Part shown: positions 53,603-63,276 of the stretch, one piece after another
Numbering within the stretch: position 1 is the stretch's first letter
How the letters are laid out: every line of letters starts with the position of its first letter
Assembly (NCBI RefSeq): GCF_014168815.1
Contig: NZ_AP021972.1
Span: 62,001 to 126,000, forward strand
Source: Klebsiella sp. WP3-W18-ESBL-02
GTDB taxonomy: Bacteria; Pseudomonadota; Gammaproteobacteria; Enterobacterales; Enterobacteriaceae
Length of the DNA stretch: 64,000 nt
Reading direction: 5' to 3'
Notes under the pieces: model-generated
Seen by the model: only the letters and a program-made list of their open reading frames with translations
What the model was told of the DNA's origin: nothing
Database searches by the model: none
Translations under genes and position numbers: made by a program

Positions 53603-54805
53603 ATGAGCTTTAGTATTGCAACTTCCGGTCTGAATGCCGTTACCGAACAGCTGAACGCTATCTCGAACAACATTGCCAACTCCGGCACCGTGGGCTTTAA
53701 GTCCGGCCGCGCTGAGTTTTCCGCGCTGTACGCCGAAAGCCAGCCGCTGGGCGTGGGCGTCTCTGCCGTGACCCAGAGCATCACCAAAGGGGGCAGCATC
53801 ACCTCTACCGGCACCGCGCTGGATCTGGCGATTAACGGCAACGGTTTCTTTATGGTTCGCGATAGCGCGGGGACGACCGCCTATACCCGTGCGGGCTACT
53901 TCGGTACCGATAGCAACGGCAACCTGGTGAATAACCTGGGCATGTACCTTCAGGGCTATCCGGTCGACGCCAGCGGCACGCTGCAGGTGGGTTCCATCAG
54001 CAACCTGACCATCAGCAGCGGTTCCATTCCGGCAAAAGCCACCGAGAGCATCGACTTTACCGCCAATATTGATGCGCGAGCGGAAGTCCCGGCCACCTCG
54101 CCGTTCGACTATAAAGACAATACCTCCTACAACAACTCCTACACCACGCAGGTTTATGATTCGCTGGGCCGTGAACACACGCTGAACCAGTACTTCGTCA
54201 AAACCGGCGAGAACGAATGGCAAGTGCACTACTACATGGACGATCAGCCGGTGACCAGCGGTGGTGTGAATCAGGTGCAAAACCTGACGTTCAACAGCCA
54301 GGGTATTCTGACGGACCCGAGCGGCTCGGTTGCCCTGACCGCCGATATTGCGGGCGCTGACGCGATTACTCTGGACATGAGCTACAGCGGCACCACGCAG
54401 TACGGCTCCGACTTCTCGGTCAGTAAAAATAAAGGCGACGGCTATGCCTCCGGCGAGCGTACCGGCCAGGCGATTGACGAAGACGGCAGCGTCTACGCCA
54501 CCTTCTCCAACGGGGAGCGCCTGCTGCAAGGTCAGCTGGTGCTGGCGAACTTTACCAACCCGAACGGTCTGCAATCGCAGGACGGCACTACCTGGGCGCA
54601 AACCGCCAGTTCCGGCACACCGCTGACCGGCACGCCGGGTTCCGGTCTGCTGGGCTCCATCGTGTCCGGCGCGCTGGAATCTTCCAACGTCGACCTGACC
54701 TCTGAGCTGGTGGGGCTGATGACCGCCCAGCGCAACTACCAGGCGAACACCAAAGTTATCAGCACCAACGACAGCATGATGAGCGCGCTGTTCCAGGCGG
54801 TGTAA
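53603..54805 (+). CDS. lfgE: Lateral flagellar hook protein FlgE
   Basis: A 400-residue hook subunit with the N-terminal SGLNAVTEQLNAISNNIANSGTVGFK and the C-terminal MTAQRNYQANTKVISTNDSMM. Middle domain polar and Gly/Ser/Thr-rich, of usual length for FlgE (about 400). Confidence 0.95.
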   Translation: MSFSIATSGLNAVTEQLNAISNNIANSGTVGFKSGRAEFSALYAESQPLGVGVSAVTQSITKGGSITSTGTALDLAINGNGFFMVRDSAGTTAYTRAGYFGTDSNGNLVNNLGMYLQGYPVDASGTLQVGSISNLTISSGSIPAKATESIDFTANIDARAEVPATSPFDYKDNTSYNNSYTTQVYDSLGREHTLNQYFVKTGENEWQVHYYMDDQPVTSGGVNQVQNLTFNSQGILTDPSGSVALTADIAGADAITLDMSYSGTTQYGSDFSVSKNKGDGYASGERTGQAIDEDGSVYATFSNGERLLQGQLVLANFTNPNGLQSQDGTTWAQTASSGTPLTGTPGSGLLGSIVSGALESSNVDLTSELVGLMTAQRNYQANTKVISTNDSMMSALFQAV

Positions 54806-54808
54806 TCG

Positions 54809-55540
54809 ATGGATCGCCTACTTTTCACCGCGGTCAGCGGCGCCTCGCGCAGCCTGTCGCAGCAGGAGATTCACGCTAACAACCTGGCAAACGTCAATAC
54901 CCAGGGCTTTCGCAGCGATCTCGATAAGGCGCTGACCCAGCAGGTCAGCGGCGAGGGGTATGCCTCCCGCTATCTGGCGCAGCCTACCCAGGGCGGCGTG
55001 GATTTAGCGCCGGGCGCGGTACGGGAAACCGGCCGCGATCTGGACATTGCCGTCAAAGGCGACGGGCTGATTGCGCTGCGCAGCGGCCCGCGTGAGGTCT
55101 ACACCCGTAACGGCCAGATTGACGTCAACGCCGACGGCGAGTTGTCGGTAAGCGGCCTGCCGCTGGAGGGCGACAATGGCCCTATCGTGCTGCCGCCGTT
55201 CTCTTCCGTGTCGATTGCCGAGGATGGGGTCATCACCATTGTCCCGGAAGATGGCGACATTGCCGCGCCGATGGAGGTTGACCGCGTCAAGCTGGTGAAT
55301 ATTCCGGCCAGCCAGCTCAGTAAGAACGACGCCGGTTTTCTGGTCAGCAACGCCGCGTTCACCCCCCGTGATGAAGACGTCACGGTGGCCGCCGGACATC
55401 TGGAGGCGGCCAACGTGTCGGCTATCGGTGAGATGGTTTCCAGCATTGCGCTCAACCGTCAGTTCGAAGCGCAGATCAAGATGATGAAGGCTGCAGAAGA
55501 TTTGGCAACCGCAGGCAACCGCCTGATTCGCGGCACCTAA
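54809..55540 (+). CDS. lfgF: Lateral flagellar rod protein FlgF
   Basis: A 243-residue rod protein: HANNLANVNTQGFRSDLDKAL near the start and MVSSIALNRQFEAQIKMMKAAED at the end. Three bases after lfgE. Confidence 0.95.
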   Translation: MDRLLFTAVSGASRSLSQQEIHANNLANVNTQGFRSDLDKALTQQVSGEGYASRYLAQPTQGGVDLAPGAVRETGRDLDIAVKGDGLIALRSGPREVYTRNGQIDVNADGELSVSGLPLEGDNGPIVLPPFSSVSIAEDGVITIVPEDGDIAAPMEVDRVKLVNIPASQLSKNDAGFLVSNAAFTPRDEDVTVAAGHLEAANVSAIGEMVSSIALNRQFEAQIKMMKAAEDLATAGNRLIRGT

Positions 55541-55562
55541 GAAGACGAATTAAGGAATACAG

Positions 55563-56348
55563 ATGAATCCCGCTTTATGGATTAGTAAAACTGGTTTAGC
55601 GGCGCAGGACGCCAAAATGACCGCCATCTCCAACAACCTGGCGAACGTTAACACCACCAGTTTTAAACGCGACCGTGCGATGTTCGCCGATCTGTTCTAT
55701 CAGAACCAGCGTACGCCGGGCGGCCAGCTCGATCAGAACAACGTCTCCCCGACCGGTATTCAGTACGGTACCGGGGTCAAGATTGTCGGCACCCAGAAAG
55801 AGTTCACCGTTGGCAGCATTCAGAACACCGGGCAGAGCCTTGACGTTGCCATTTCCGGACAGGGCTTTTTCCAGGTCGAGACTGCCAACGGCGATATCGC
55901 CTATACCCGCGCCGGCAACCTGCAAAAAACGCCGGAAGGCGTGCTGACCAACGCCCAGGGCCTGCCGCTGATCCCGCAGATTGAGCTGCCGGACAACGTC
56001 AAAGATATCCAGATTGGCAAAGACGGCACCATTACTGCCACCGTTGCGGGCGAGGCCGATCCGGTTGAGCTGGGCCAGCTAACGCTGGTGAATTTCGTCA
56101 ATCCGGCCGGCCTGGAAGCCATCGGCGGCAACCTGTATCTCGAAACCGCCGCCAGCGGTGAAGCGGTAGAGGGCGTGCCGGGTGAAGAGGCGTTTGGCCA
56201 GTTGGAGCAGGGGTCGCTGGAAGGCTCAAACGTGCAGGTCGTTGAAGAGATGGTCGACATGATCACCGTACAGCGCGCCTATGAAATGAACGCCAAAATG
56301 GTCTCTGCCGCAGACGACATGCTGAAGTTTGTCACGCAGTCGATGTAA
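55563..56348 (+). CDS. lfgG: Lateral flagellar distal rod protein FlgG
   Basis: A 261-residue distal rod subunit with the FlgG-type N-terminus SKTGLAAQDAKMTAISNNLANVNTTSFK and C-terminal EEMVDMITVQRAYEMNAKMVS. Confidence 0.96.
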   Translation: MNPALWISKTGLAAQDAKMTAISNNLANVNTTSFKRDRAMFADLFYQNQRTPGGQLDQNNVSPTGIQYGTGVKIVGTQKEFTVGSIQNTGQSLDVAISGQGFFQVETANGDIAYTRAGNLQKTPEGVLTNAQGLPLIPQIELPDNVKDIQIGKDGTITATVAGEADPVELGQLTLVNFVNPAGLEAIGGNLYLETAASGEAVEGVPGEEAFGQLEQGSLEGSNVQVVEEMVDMITVQRAYEMNAKMVSAADDMLKFVTQSM

Positions 56349-56372
56349 CGGCAGGGCAGTAAAGAGAACGCA

Positions 56373-57038
56373 ATGAAAAAGCAGGTAGTAGTCGTTTTGC
56401 TGGCACTGTTGCTGTCGGGCTGTGAAAGCCCGGCATTGCTGGTGCACAAAGACGACGCGGCGTATGCGCCGCCGGAAGATTTTGCCATGCCGGAAACCAA
56501 AGTACGCAGCGGCGGCGTCTACAACAGTGGCTATAACTGGTCGCTGATTCAGGATCGCCGCGCCTATCGCGTGGGTGACATTCTGACCGTGAAGCTGGAC
56601 GAATCCACGCAGGCCAGCAAGCAGGCGCGGACCAACTTCGGCAAGAAGAACGACGTCTCCCTTGGGGTGCCGGAAGCCTTCGGCCACTCGGTCGATAAGC
56701 TCTCTGGTTCAGTAGACGGCAACCGTAACTTCAACGGCAGCGCCACGTCGCAGCAGCAAAACAGCCTGCGCGGCGCGATCACCGTGGCGGTCTATAAAGT
56801 GCTGCCTAACGGCGTGCTGGCGATTCGCGGTGAAAAGTGGCTCACCCTCAACCAGGGCGACGAGTATATGCGCGTCACCGGGCTGGTGCGCGCTGATGAT
56901 ATTGAGCGCGATAACTCGGTATCGTCGCAGCGCATTGCCAACGCGCGCATCTCCTACGCCGGGCGCGGCGCGTTGAGCGATGCCAACGCCGCTGGCTGGC
57001 TGGTGCGCTTCTTCAACCACCCGCTGTTCCCTATCTGA
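56373..57038 (+). CDS. lfgH: Lateral flagellar L-ring lipoprotein FlgH
   Basis: A 221-residue outer-membrane L-ring protein: lipoprotein signal with LLSGC (Cys17), then YNWSLIQDRRAYRVGDILTV and GEKWLTLNQGDEYMRVTG, as in FlgH. Confidence 0.95.
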   Translation: MKKQVVVVLLALLLSGCESPALLVHKDDAAYAPPEDFAMPETKVRSGGVYNSGYNWSLIQDRRAYRVGDILTVKLDESTQASKQARTNFGKKNDVSLGVPEAFGHSVDKLSGSVDGNRNFNGSATSQQQNSLRGAITVAVYKVLPNGVLAIRGEKWLTLNQGDEYMRVTGLVRADDIERDNSVSSQRIANARISYAGRGALSDANAAGWLVRFFNHPLFPI

Positions 57039-57049
57039 CGGAGGCCATA

Positions 57050-58141
57050 ATGTTGAAACGGATCCTCTTTTTGCTGTGTCTTTTCAGCGCGGGCGCCGTG
57101 GCGCAGCCGCTGCGTGACGTGGTGGATATCCAGGGCGTACGCGGCAACCAGCTGATTGGCTACAGCCTGGTGGTCGGCCTTGACGGTACCGGTGATAAAA
57201 ACCAGGTGAAGTTCACCAGTCAATCGGTCACCAATATGCTGCGCCAGTTCGGCGTGCAGCTGCCGGCCAAAATCGATCCGAAGGTGAAGAACGTGGCGGC
57301 GGTGGCGATCAGCGCCACGCTACCGCCGGGCTACTCCCTCGGTCAGAGTATTGACGTGACCGTCTCGTCAATCGGCGATGCCAAAAGCCTGCGCGGCGGT
57401 ACGCTGCTGCTTACCCAACTGCGCGGCGCCGATGGCGAAGTGTACGCGTTAGCGCAGGGGAACGTGGTGGTCGGCGGCGTGAAGGCCGAGGGCAACAGCG
57501 GTTCCAGCGTGACGATTAACACCCCGACCGTAGGCCGCGTGCCGAACGGCGGTTCCGTTGAGCGTGAAATCGCCAGTGACTTCCAGCAGGAGCCGATGGT
57601 GATGCTTAACCTCAAACGGCCAAGCTTTAAAACCGCCAACACCGTTGCCGTGGCGCTGAATAACGCCTTTGGCTCGGGCACGGCGACGGCGCAGAGCGCG
57701 ACCAACGTCGCGGTACGCGCGCCGATGGGCGCCGGTGCGCGCGTCGCCTTTATGTCGGCGCTGGAAGACGTGCAGATTAACGCCGGTAAGCAGCCGCCGC
57801 GCGTGGTGTTTAACGCCCGCACCGGCACGGTGGTGATTGGCGATGGCGTGATCGTGCGCGCCGCTGCGGTCTCCCACGGCAACCTGACGGTCACTATTCG
57901 CGAGTCTTCCAACGTCAGCCAGCCGAACGCGTTCGGCCAGGGCCAGACGGTGGTCACGCCGGAGAGCGACGTCAGCGTTAATCGCGGTCGCGGCCAGATG
58001 GTGACCATTTCTGCCGGTACCAGCCTGCGCAGCATTGTGAATACCTTAAACAGCCTGGGCGCCGCGCCGGATGACACCATGGCCATTTTGCAGGCGCTGC
58101 ATGAAGCGGGCGCGCTGGATGCTGAACTGGTGGTGATGTAA
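57050..58141 (+). CDS. lfgI: Lateral flagellar P-ring protein FlgI
   Basis: A 363-residue periplasmic P-ring protein with signal peptide (ending GAVAQ) and the conserved LRDVVDIQGVRGNQLIGYSLVVGLDGTGD block. Its stop overlaps the lfgJ start (TAATG). Confidence 0.96.
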   Translation: MLKRILFLLCLFSAGAVAQPLRDVVDIQGVRGNQLIGYSLVVGLDGTGDKNQVKFTSQSVTNMLRQFGVQLPAKIDPKVKNVAAVAISATLPPGYSLGQSIDVTVSSIGDAKSLRGGTLLLTQLRGADGEVYALAQGNVVVGGVKAEGNSGSSVTINTPTVGRVPNGGSVEREIASDFQQEPMVMLNLKRPSFKTANTVAVALNNAFGSGTATAQSATNVAVRAPMGAGARVAFMSALEDVQINAGKQPPRVVFNARTGTVVIGDGVIVRAAAVSHGNLTVTIRESSNVSQPNAFGQGQTVVTPESDVSVNRGRGQMVTISAGTSLRSIVNTLNSLGAAPDDTMAILQALHEAGALDAELVVM

Positions 58142-58548
58142 TGCTGGATGCCATTAACCGCCAGACCGCAATTCTGCCCGGCGATATGACCGGGCAGGTA
58201 AAGCCGCAGAATCTTGAGCAGGCGGCCGAACAGTTTGAAGCGCTGATGCTGAAATCGATGCTATCGCAGATGCGTAAAGCCGCTGACGTGCTGGGAGAAG
58301 ATAACCCGTTTAACAGTAAGCAGCAGCGCATGATGCGTGATTTTTATGATGACAAGATGGCGTCCGAGCTGGCCTCTCAGCGCAGCACCGGTATCGCGCA
58401 GATGATCATAAACCAACTGACGCCGCAAACCGCGGCACCGCTTAAGAATGACGCGCAGGTGGCCGCTTTACAGGGGCAACCGCAAGAACTTAATACGCCC
58501 GTCGTTCCCGTGACCCGAAGGGCAGGAGTAAGCCATGAGTATGATTAA
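58141..58548 (+). CDS. lfgJ: Rod-binding protein FlgJ, single-domain form without muramidase
   Basis: A 135-residue protein covering only the N-terminal rod-binding domain (LEQAAEQFEALMLKSMLSQMRKA, then NPFNSKQQRMMRDFYDDKMA). The glucosaminidase domain of E. coli FlgJ (about 313 residues in total) is absent. Overlaps lfgK by 14 bases. Another peptidoglycan hydrolase must open the wall for the rod. Confidence 0.93.
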   Translation: MLDAINRQTAILPGDMTGQVKPQNLEQAAEQFEALMLKSMLSQMRKAADVLGEDNPFNSKQQRMMRDFYDDKMASELASQRSTGIAQMIINQLTPQTAAPLKNDAQVAALQGQPQELNTPVVPVTRRAGVSHEYD

Positions 58549-59902
58549 TATCGCCTATAGTGGTCTACAGGCGGCCCAGTTGGGCATGAACGTAACGTCG
58601 ATGAACACGGCTAACTATCTGACCTCCGGCTATAGCCGTCAGGGCATTATTCAGAGCGCCGTTGGCCCAATGGGCGAAGCCGGCATTTCGCCCGGCAGCG
58701 GCGTGCAGGTGGATAGCATTCGCCGTATCTCCAGCCAGTATCTGGTTAATCAGGTGTGGCAGACCAATACCAAGGCCAACTACTACAGCATGGGCAACCA
58801 GTATATTGGCGCGCTGGAAAAGGTGATCGGTACGGACTCCACCAGTCTTGGTGCCGGTCTGGATGAATTTGTCAGCGCCATGAGCGCGCTGACGCAGCAG
58901 CCGGAGTCTCAGGCGCTGCGCCAGCAGCTGCTGAACCAGGCCAATTCCCTGGCGACCCGCTTCAACAGCATGAACGACTTTATCTCCAGCCAGAAAACGT
59001 CAATCGGCACCCAGCGCGGGGCGATGGTCGATCAGATCAACACGCTGAGCGGCGGTATTGCCGACTACAACAAGAAAATTGTTGAGATGGATGCGACCGG
59101 CGGCAACAGTAGCGTGCTGCGCGATCAGCGCGATGAGCTGGTGAAACAGCTGAGCTCGCTGGCGGACGTGAAGGTGAGCGACGACAGCAGCGGCTACACC
59201 GTGGCGCTGAGCAACGGTCAGCCGCTGGTCAGCGGTAAAACCGCCGGTCAGCTGAGCGTTGGCACGGACGGCAACGGCAACTCAACGCTGACGCTGAAGT
59301 TCTCGACCAGCGAATTTTCGCTCAACCCGTCGGCCGGTGGCCAACTGGGCGCGCTTTACGATTACGAAGTGGGCACGCTAAAGCAGATGAGTGACGCCGT
59401 TCAGGGGATGGCATCCGCCGTGGCCGACATGTTTAACAATCAGTTGGCTGATGGCTTCGATCTGAATGGGCAGAGCGGTAAACCGCTGTTTACCTTCGAT
59501 CCGTCAAACCCGGCCGGGATGCTTCAGGTTAACGATCTCTCGCCGGACGAGCTGGCGCTGTCCGGCGATCCGCTGGAGCCGGGTAACGGCGACAACCTTA
59601 ACGCGCTGATCGAACTGAAAAACGAAAAAACCGATATACCGGGGCTCGGCAATATGAGCCTGAGCGAAGGCGCGGCGGCGATTATTTCCACCATTGGTAT
59701 TGCCAGCAAACAGAGCCAGACCGAGATGGAAGCGGCGACGTCGGTCAGCGCAGAAGCCCAGACGCAGCGCGACAACCTGAGCGCGGTAAACCAGGATGAA
59801 GAGGCGATCAATCTGCAGGTTTATATGCAGGCCTATCAGGCGAACATGAAGGTGATCGCCGCAGGGAACCAGGTCTTCAGCGATCTGCTCGGTATTTTCT
59901 AA
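58535..59902 (+). CDS. lfgK: Lateral hook-filament junction protein FlgK (HAP1)
   Basis: A 455-residue junction protein with N-terminal YSGLQAAQLGMNVTSMNTANY and C-terminal NLQVYMQAYQANMKVIAAGNQVFSDLL. Somewhat shorter than E. coli FlgK (547), as usual for Flag-2. Confidence 0.94.
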   Translation: MSMINIAYSGLQAAQLGMNVTSMNTANYLTSGYSRQGIIQSAVGPMGEAGISPGSGVQVDSIRRISSQYLVNQVWQTNTKANYYSMGNQYIGALEKVIGTDSTSLGAGLDEFVSAMSALTQQPESQALRQQLLNQANSLATRFNSMNDFISSQKTSIGTQRGAMVDQINTLSGGIADYNKKIVEMDATGGNSSVLRDQRDELVKQLSSLADVKVSDDSSGYTVALSNGQPLVSGKTAGQLSVGTDGNGNSTLTLKFSTSEFSLNPSAGGQLGALYDYEVGTLKQMSDAVQGMASAVADMFNNQLADGFDLNGQSGKPLFTFDPSNPAGMLQVNDLSPDELALSGDPLEPGNGDNLNALIELKNEKTDIPGLGNMSLSEGAAAIISTIGIASKQSQTEMEAATSVSAEAQTQRDNLSAVNQDEEAINLQVYMQAYQANMKVIAAGNQVFSDLLGIF

Positions 59903-59924
59903 ACGCCATCAGGAGCACTAACCC

Positions 59925-60836
59925 ATGCGTATTAGCGGTCTTAACAATTCTAACGCCATGCTGGCGCAGCTCGGCGTAAACGGCAATCGCGTCGCCAAAC
60001 TGATGGAACAGCTGTCGACGCAAAAGCGCGTCAACGTCCCGTCAGATGACCCGGTGGCGGCTAGCCGCCTGGTGCAGCTGAGCCGCGAACAGTCGGCAAT
60101 TAAGCAGTATCAAAGCAATATCACGAGCCTGAGCGGCGCGCTGTCGGTGCAGGAATCGCACATTACGGCAATGAGCAATCAGGTGCTGGCGGTAAGCGAT
60201 AAGCTCAAGCTGGCGAACAACAGTACGCTGAGCCAGAAAGATCTGGCGAGCTACGGCGCCGAGCTGGAGTCGATGCTGGACTCACTGGTCGCGACAATGA
60301 ATAGCAAAAATGAGAACGGCAGCTATCTGTTTTCCGGCACCATGACCGGCACGAAGGCCGTTGAGCTGGTGGACGGTCAGTACGTTTTTGGCGGGAACGA
60401 TCAATCGCGTGAAACTCTGGTGGCCAACGGCGTGGCCATTACGGAAAACACCCATGTTGCGCAGGCATTTTCCGGCGCTGGCGACGATCTCAAGATGCTG
60501 AATATGCTGAAAGAGTTGAGCCAGAATATGCAGGATCCGAATATGAACTATGCGGATTATCAGGATGATATTTCGGCGATGATCGGTATGACCCAAACGA
60601 CCAGCGATAGCCTGGGCGCGCTGTTTACCGATCTTGGCGGCCGTCAGAATCGCCTGACGCTGATTGGCGATGCGCACACCGACGTTAGCCTGTCGAATGC
60701 GCAGGTGGAAACCGACCTTAACGCAGCGGACTCGGCCACAACCACCATCAATCTTCAGCTGTACATGACATCAATGCAGATCACCAATAAGGCGTACAGC
60801 ATGGTCAGCCAGCTTAATCTCTTCAGCATGTTGTAA
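59925..60836 (+). CDS. lfgL: Lateral hook-filament junction protein FlgL (HAP3)
   Basis: A 303-residue flagellin-like junction protein: N-terminal QLSTQKRVNVPSDDPVAASRLVQL and heptad-rich C-terminal helix (NLQLYMTSMQITNKAYSMVSQL). Confidence 0.94.
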   Translation: MRISGLNNSNAMLAQLGVNGNRVAKLMEQLSTQKRVNVPSDDPVAASRLVQLSREQSAIKQYQSNITSLSGALSVQESHITAMSNQVLAVSDKLKLANNSTLSQKDLASYGAELESMLDSLVATMNSKNENGSYLFSGTMTGTKAVELVDGQYVFGGNDQSRETLVANGVAITENTHVAQAFSGAGDDLKMLNMLKELSQNMQDPNMNYADYQDDISAMIGMTQTTSDSLGALFTDLGGRQNRLTLIGDAHTDVSLSNAQVETDLNAADSATTTINLQLYMTSMQITNKAYSMVSQLNLFSML

Positions 60837-60842
60837 TCGGTT

Positions 60843-61850
60843 ATGCAAGTTGGTTTAAAAACAGCCTCTCTGACCACCTCCGCCCCGGCAAGCGCCGGGC
60901 GCGGCGGTATTGACGCTCCGCACAGCGTTGGCCGCGTCAGCGCCCCTGACGCCGTTTCCAGAAGCAGCGCATTTCCCGAGGCGGCGCTGCTTTCGCGCCG
61001 TCCGATGCGCTATAACGTGCAGCTCAACCAGCAGCTCACGGCGGTGCAGCAGGCCGATAGCTATCTGGCCAAGACCGAAACGCAGCTGCTTCAGCTACGT
61101 CAGTCCACCGCGCGCGGCGGTGACGCCAGCGCGCAGGCTCAGGCGCTGCAAACGCATCTGGCACGCCGAACCCAGCTTTCGGGCGGAACGGTCGATCGGC
61201 ATATGACGGCGTCGCTGGAGCAGAAAAGTACGGTCAATTTTACCCTGCCGGGCAGCGAAAAACTGCTGAGTCAGCCGGGGGGCGAAACGCTGGTGTTCTC
61301 GCTCGGTGGCCGCCAGCGTGAGATGGTGGCCGTTGCCTTGCCGGAAGACGCGACGCCGCGCCAGACGTTGATTAAGCTGAACGTGGGGCTCGGGCGGTTG
61401 GGGATTCACGCGACTCAGGCCGGCGGCCAGCTGACCTTCAGCGTTGACGAAAGCCGCTGGGAGCGGGTCAGCCAGCAGCTTACGGTACGTGGTGAGGGCA
61501 AACATTATCCGGCGGATGCGTTTACGCTCCTTGCGCCGCAGGCGGAAAGCGCCAGCAGCGACGAGATGCTGGCGCTGTCAACGCGCCGCGAGCGCGAAGG
61601 GCAGGTGAAGCTACAGCACACCCTCGACCATATTACCGGGCAGCGAAGTCGTCTGCGTCAGCAGCAAGAACGGGTCAGCGCGCGGATAAACGACATGGCG
61701 ACGACCTATAGCCCGAAGCAGGCGCTGGAAACCTCGCGCGGCCTCGGTGAGGCGCTGGCGCGCAGCGGCAGCAGCTATACGGCGTTGTCGCAGGCGCTGG
61801 CAACGCAGGCCAACGTGCGCCTGGCGACGGTCAAAAACCTGTTGGGATAG
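60843..61850 (+). CDS. lafW: LafW-like hook-associated protein
   Basis: A 335-residue protein at the position of lafW in Flag-2 clusters. Polar, helical ends (YNVQLNQQLTAVQQADSYLAKTETQLLQLR near residues 57-86 and a C-terminal helix QALATQANVRLATVKNLL) suit an axial protein. The central part is beta-rich. Named by position and general look; its exact part in filament assembly is not clear from sequence. Confidence 0.7.
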   Translation: MQVGLKTASLTTSAPASAGRGGIDAPHSVGRVSAPDAVSRSSAFPEAALLSRRPMRYNVQLNQQLTAVQQADSYLAKTETQLLQLRQSTARGGDASAQAQALQTHLARRTQLSGGTVDRHMTASLEQKSTVNFTLPGSEKLLSQPGGETLVFSLGGRQREMVAVALPEDATPRQTLIKLNVGLGRLGIHATQAGGQLTFSVDESRWERVSQQLTVRGEGKHYPADAFTLLAPQAESASSDEMLALSTRREREGQVKLQHTLDHITGQRSRLRQQQERVSARINDMATTYSPKQALETSRGLGEALARSGSSYTALSQALATQANVRLATVKNLLG

Positions 61851-61857
61851 GCCCGCG

Positions 61858-62328
61858 TTATTTCGGCATCGGGTAGAGGAAAATCGAACCGTTTTGCCCG
61901 ACCACCAGCGATTGGTTGTTCAGTGAGATCGGCTCCATCCAGTAGTTGGAGTACATCAGTTGGTCGACAAGCCCCTCAATCATGAGCCCCTTTTGCTCCG
62001 CGCTGTAGAAGATGGGCGTCAGGTTAAAGTAGATTCTCCCCTGCTTTTTCTGCGTAGGGGTGAATTTACCCTTCAACACGAAACGATTGTCGTCCGGGTT
62101 AGTGATGGTTGCCATCAGCACGTTGCGGGTGGTTTTCAGATTGACGTTGTAAACCTCTTTACGCTGCGACATCAGATCGTAAAACCCCATCTGGAAGCCG
62201 CCCGTCACTGGCCCGGTGGGGAGTGCGGAGGTTGTCGCCAGCATGCTATACGCCAGACCGCCCAGCGCCGTCAGTGCGATTATCAATACAATCAGCAGAT
62301 TAACTCGATTTGCATGTCGCCAGTTCAT
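61858..62328 (-). CDS. Single-pass membrane partner of the adjacent ToxR-like regulator
   Basis: A 156-residue protein: short cytoplasmic start, membrane helix at about 9-31 (LLIVLIIALTALGGLAYSML), then a periplasmic domain of 125 residues with no cysteines. The start overlaps the regulator gene by 29 bases, so the pair is translationally linked. Size, layout and linkage recall ToxS beside ToxR, although no ToxS sequence motif is recognised. Confidence 0.65.
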   Translation of the reverse strand: MNWRHANRVNLLIVLIIALTALGGLAYSMLATTSALPTGPVTGGFQMGFYDLMSQRKEVYNVNLKTTRNVLMATITNPDDNRFVLKGKFTPTQKKQGRIYFNLTPIFYSAEQKGLMIEGLVDQLMYSNYWMEPISLNNQSLVVGQNGSIFLYPMPK

Positions 62329-63241
62329 TGAGCTTTCTCCGGGTCTCGCGCAGGATAAGATCGTTCAGCTGCACCGTATCGGTACGCCAGTGGTAAATCG
62401 CCATGGATAGCTGCTTTTTGTCGCAGCCGTTGCTCACCATGAAGCTGTAGTTTAACGATGAGTTATTGCTGTGAAAGTACACGTTCATCGTCGCGGACTG
62501 CATTTTTATCTGTTGGTTTAGCGCATACAGCGAGTCCTTGAGCTTGCTGTATAGATTGGTCGACATATAGCTTGGATCGCCTATTGCCTCAACCGCATAG
62601 ATACGGATATTGCCGTATACCCCGGGCTGAACTTCACGCGCGACCAGACGTTCGCTGTAGCCGCCAAACAGCTGCCAGCAGAAGCCTGCCGTTGCGCTGG
62701 CGGTGATCAGCAGCGCCAGCACAAAGAGCATGACACCATAGCGGCGTTTGTGGGGGACCCGGGGGGCCACCGTCTGCACGGCCGGGGCGTCTTCAACGCC
62801 AGCCTCTAGCGGGCTGGATGCGGCGACAGGTTCTTCGGAACCAGAAAGCGGCAGATGTGCGTCCTGCTCATCGACGGCTTCTTCAGGCTCGTTGACCTCA
62901 TCTTCATCTTTCTCCACGACGCAGCAATACTCGGCCTCAAGCAGATAGCCTTTGCGCGGAATAGTTTTGATAATTCTCTGGTTTTTCCCATCGTCTTCCA
63001 GCGCCGTACGCAGCGCGTGGATGGCGTTAGGCAGGCTGTTATTGCCGATGACCCGACGCTCCCAGACCAGGGTCGTCAGCTCTTCGCGGGTGAAGATTTT
63101 ACCCGCGCCCTGAACCAGGATATCCAGCAGCTTGAGCTGGTATTCCCCCAGGCGTTTACGTTCCCCGGTGGTTAAATGGAGAATCGAGCCTGAGGCGACG
63201 TCAACCAGCCAGTTGTTTACGGAGCAATAGCGTTTATTCAT
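62300..63241 (-). CDS. lafZ: CadC/ToxR-like membrane-bound transcriptional regulator (LafZ position)
   Basis: A 313-residue one-component regulator. N-terminal winged helix of OmpR type at about 10-105 (GEYQLKLLDILVQGAGKIFTREEL, then NAIHALRTALEDDG and IPRKGYLL), an acidic linker 110-165, membrane helix 168-192, and a periplasmic sensor of 120 residues with two cysteines (Cys273, Cys310) that could form a redox-sensitive disulfide as in ToxR. It sits where Flag-2 clusters carry lafZ, described as a membrane regulator, so that name is used tentatively. Probably senses envelope conditions for lateral flagellin genes (inference). Confidence 0.8.
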   Translation of the reverse strand: MNKRYCSVNNWLVDVASGSILHLTTGERKRLGEYQLKLLDILVQGAGKIFTREELTTLVWERRVIGNNSLPNAIHALRTALEDDGKNQRIIKTIPRKGYLLEAEYCCVVEKDEDEVNEPEEAVDEQDAHLPLSGSEEPVAASSPLEAGVEDAPAVQTVAPRVPHKRRYGVMLFVLALLITASATAGFCWQLFGGYSERLVAREVQPGVYGNIRIYAVEAIGDPSYMSTNLYSKLKDSLYALNQQIKMQSATMNVYFHSNNSSLNYSFMVSNGCDKKQLSMAIYHWRTDTVQLNDLILRETRRKLNELATCKSS

Positions 63242-63276
63242 TTATACGTTATGGATTCAACCACTCCAGCCATACC

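Noticed and set aside
53531..54601. 356-codon open frame on the - strand
   Set aside because: Antisense to lfgD/lfgE, which are clear; no family pattern in its translation.
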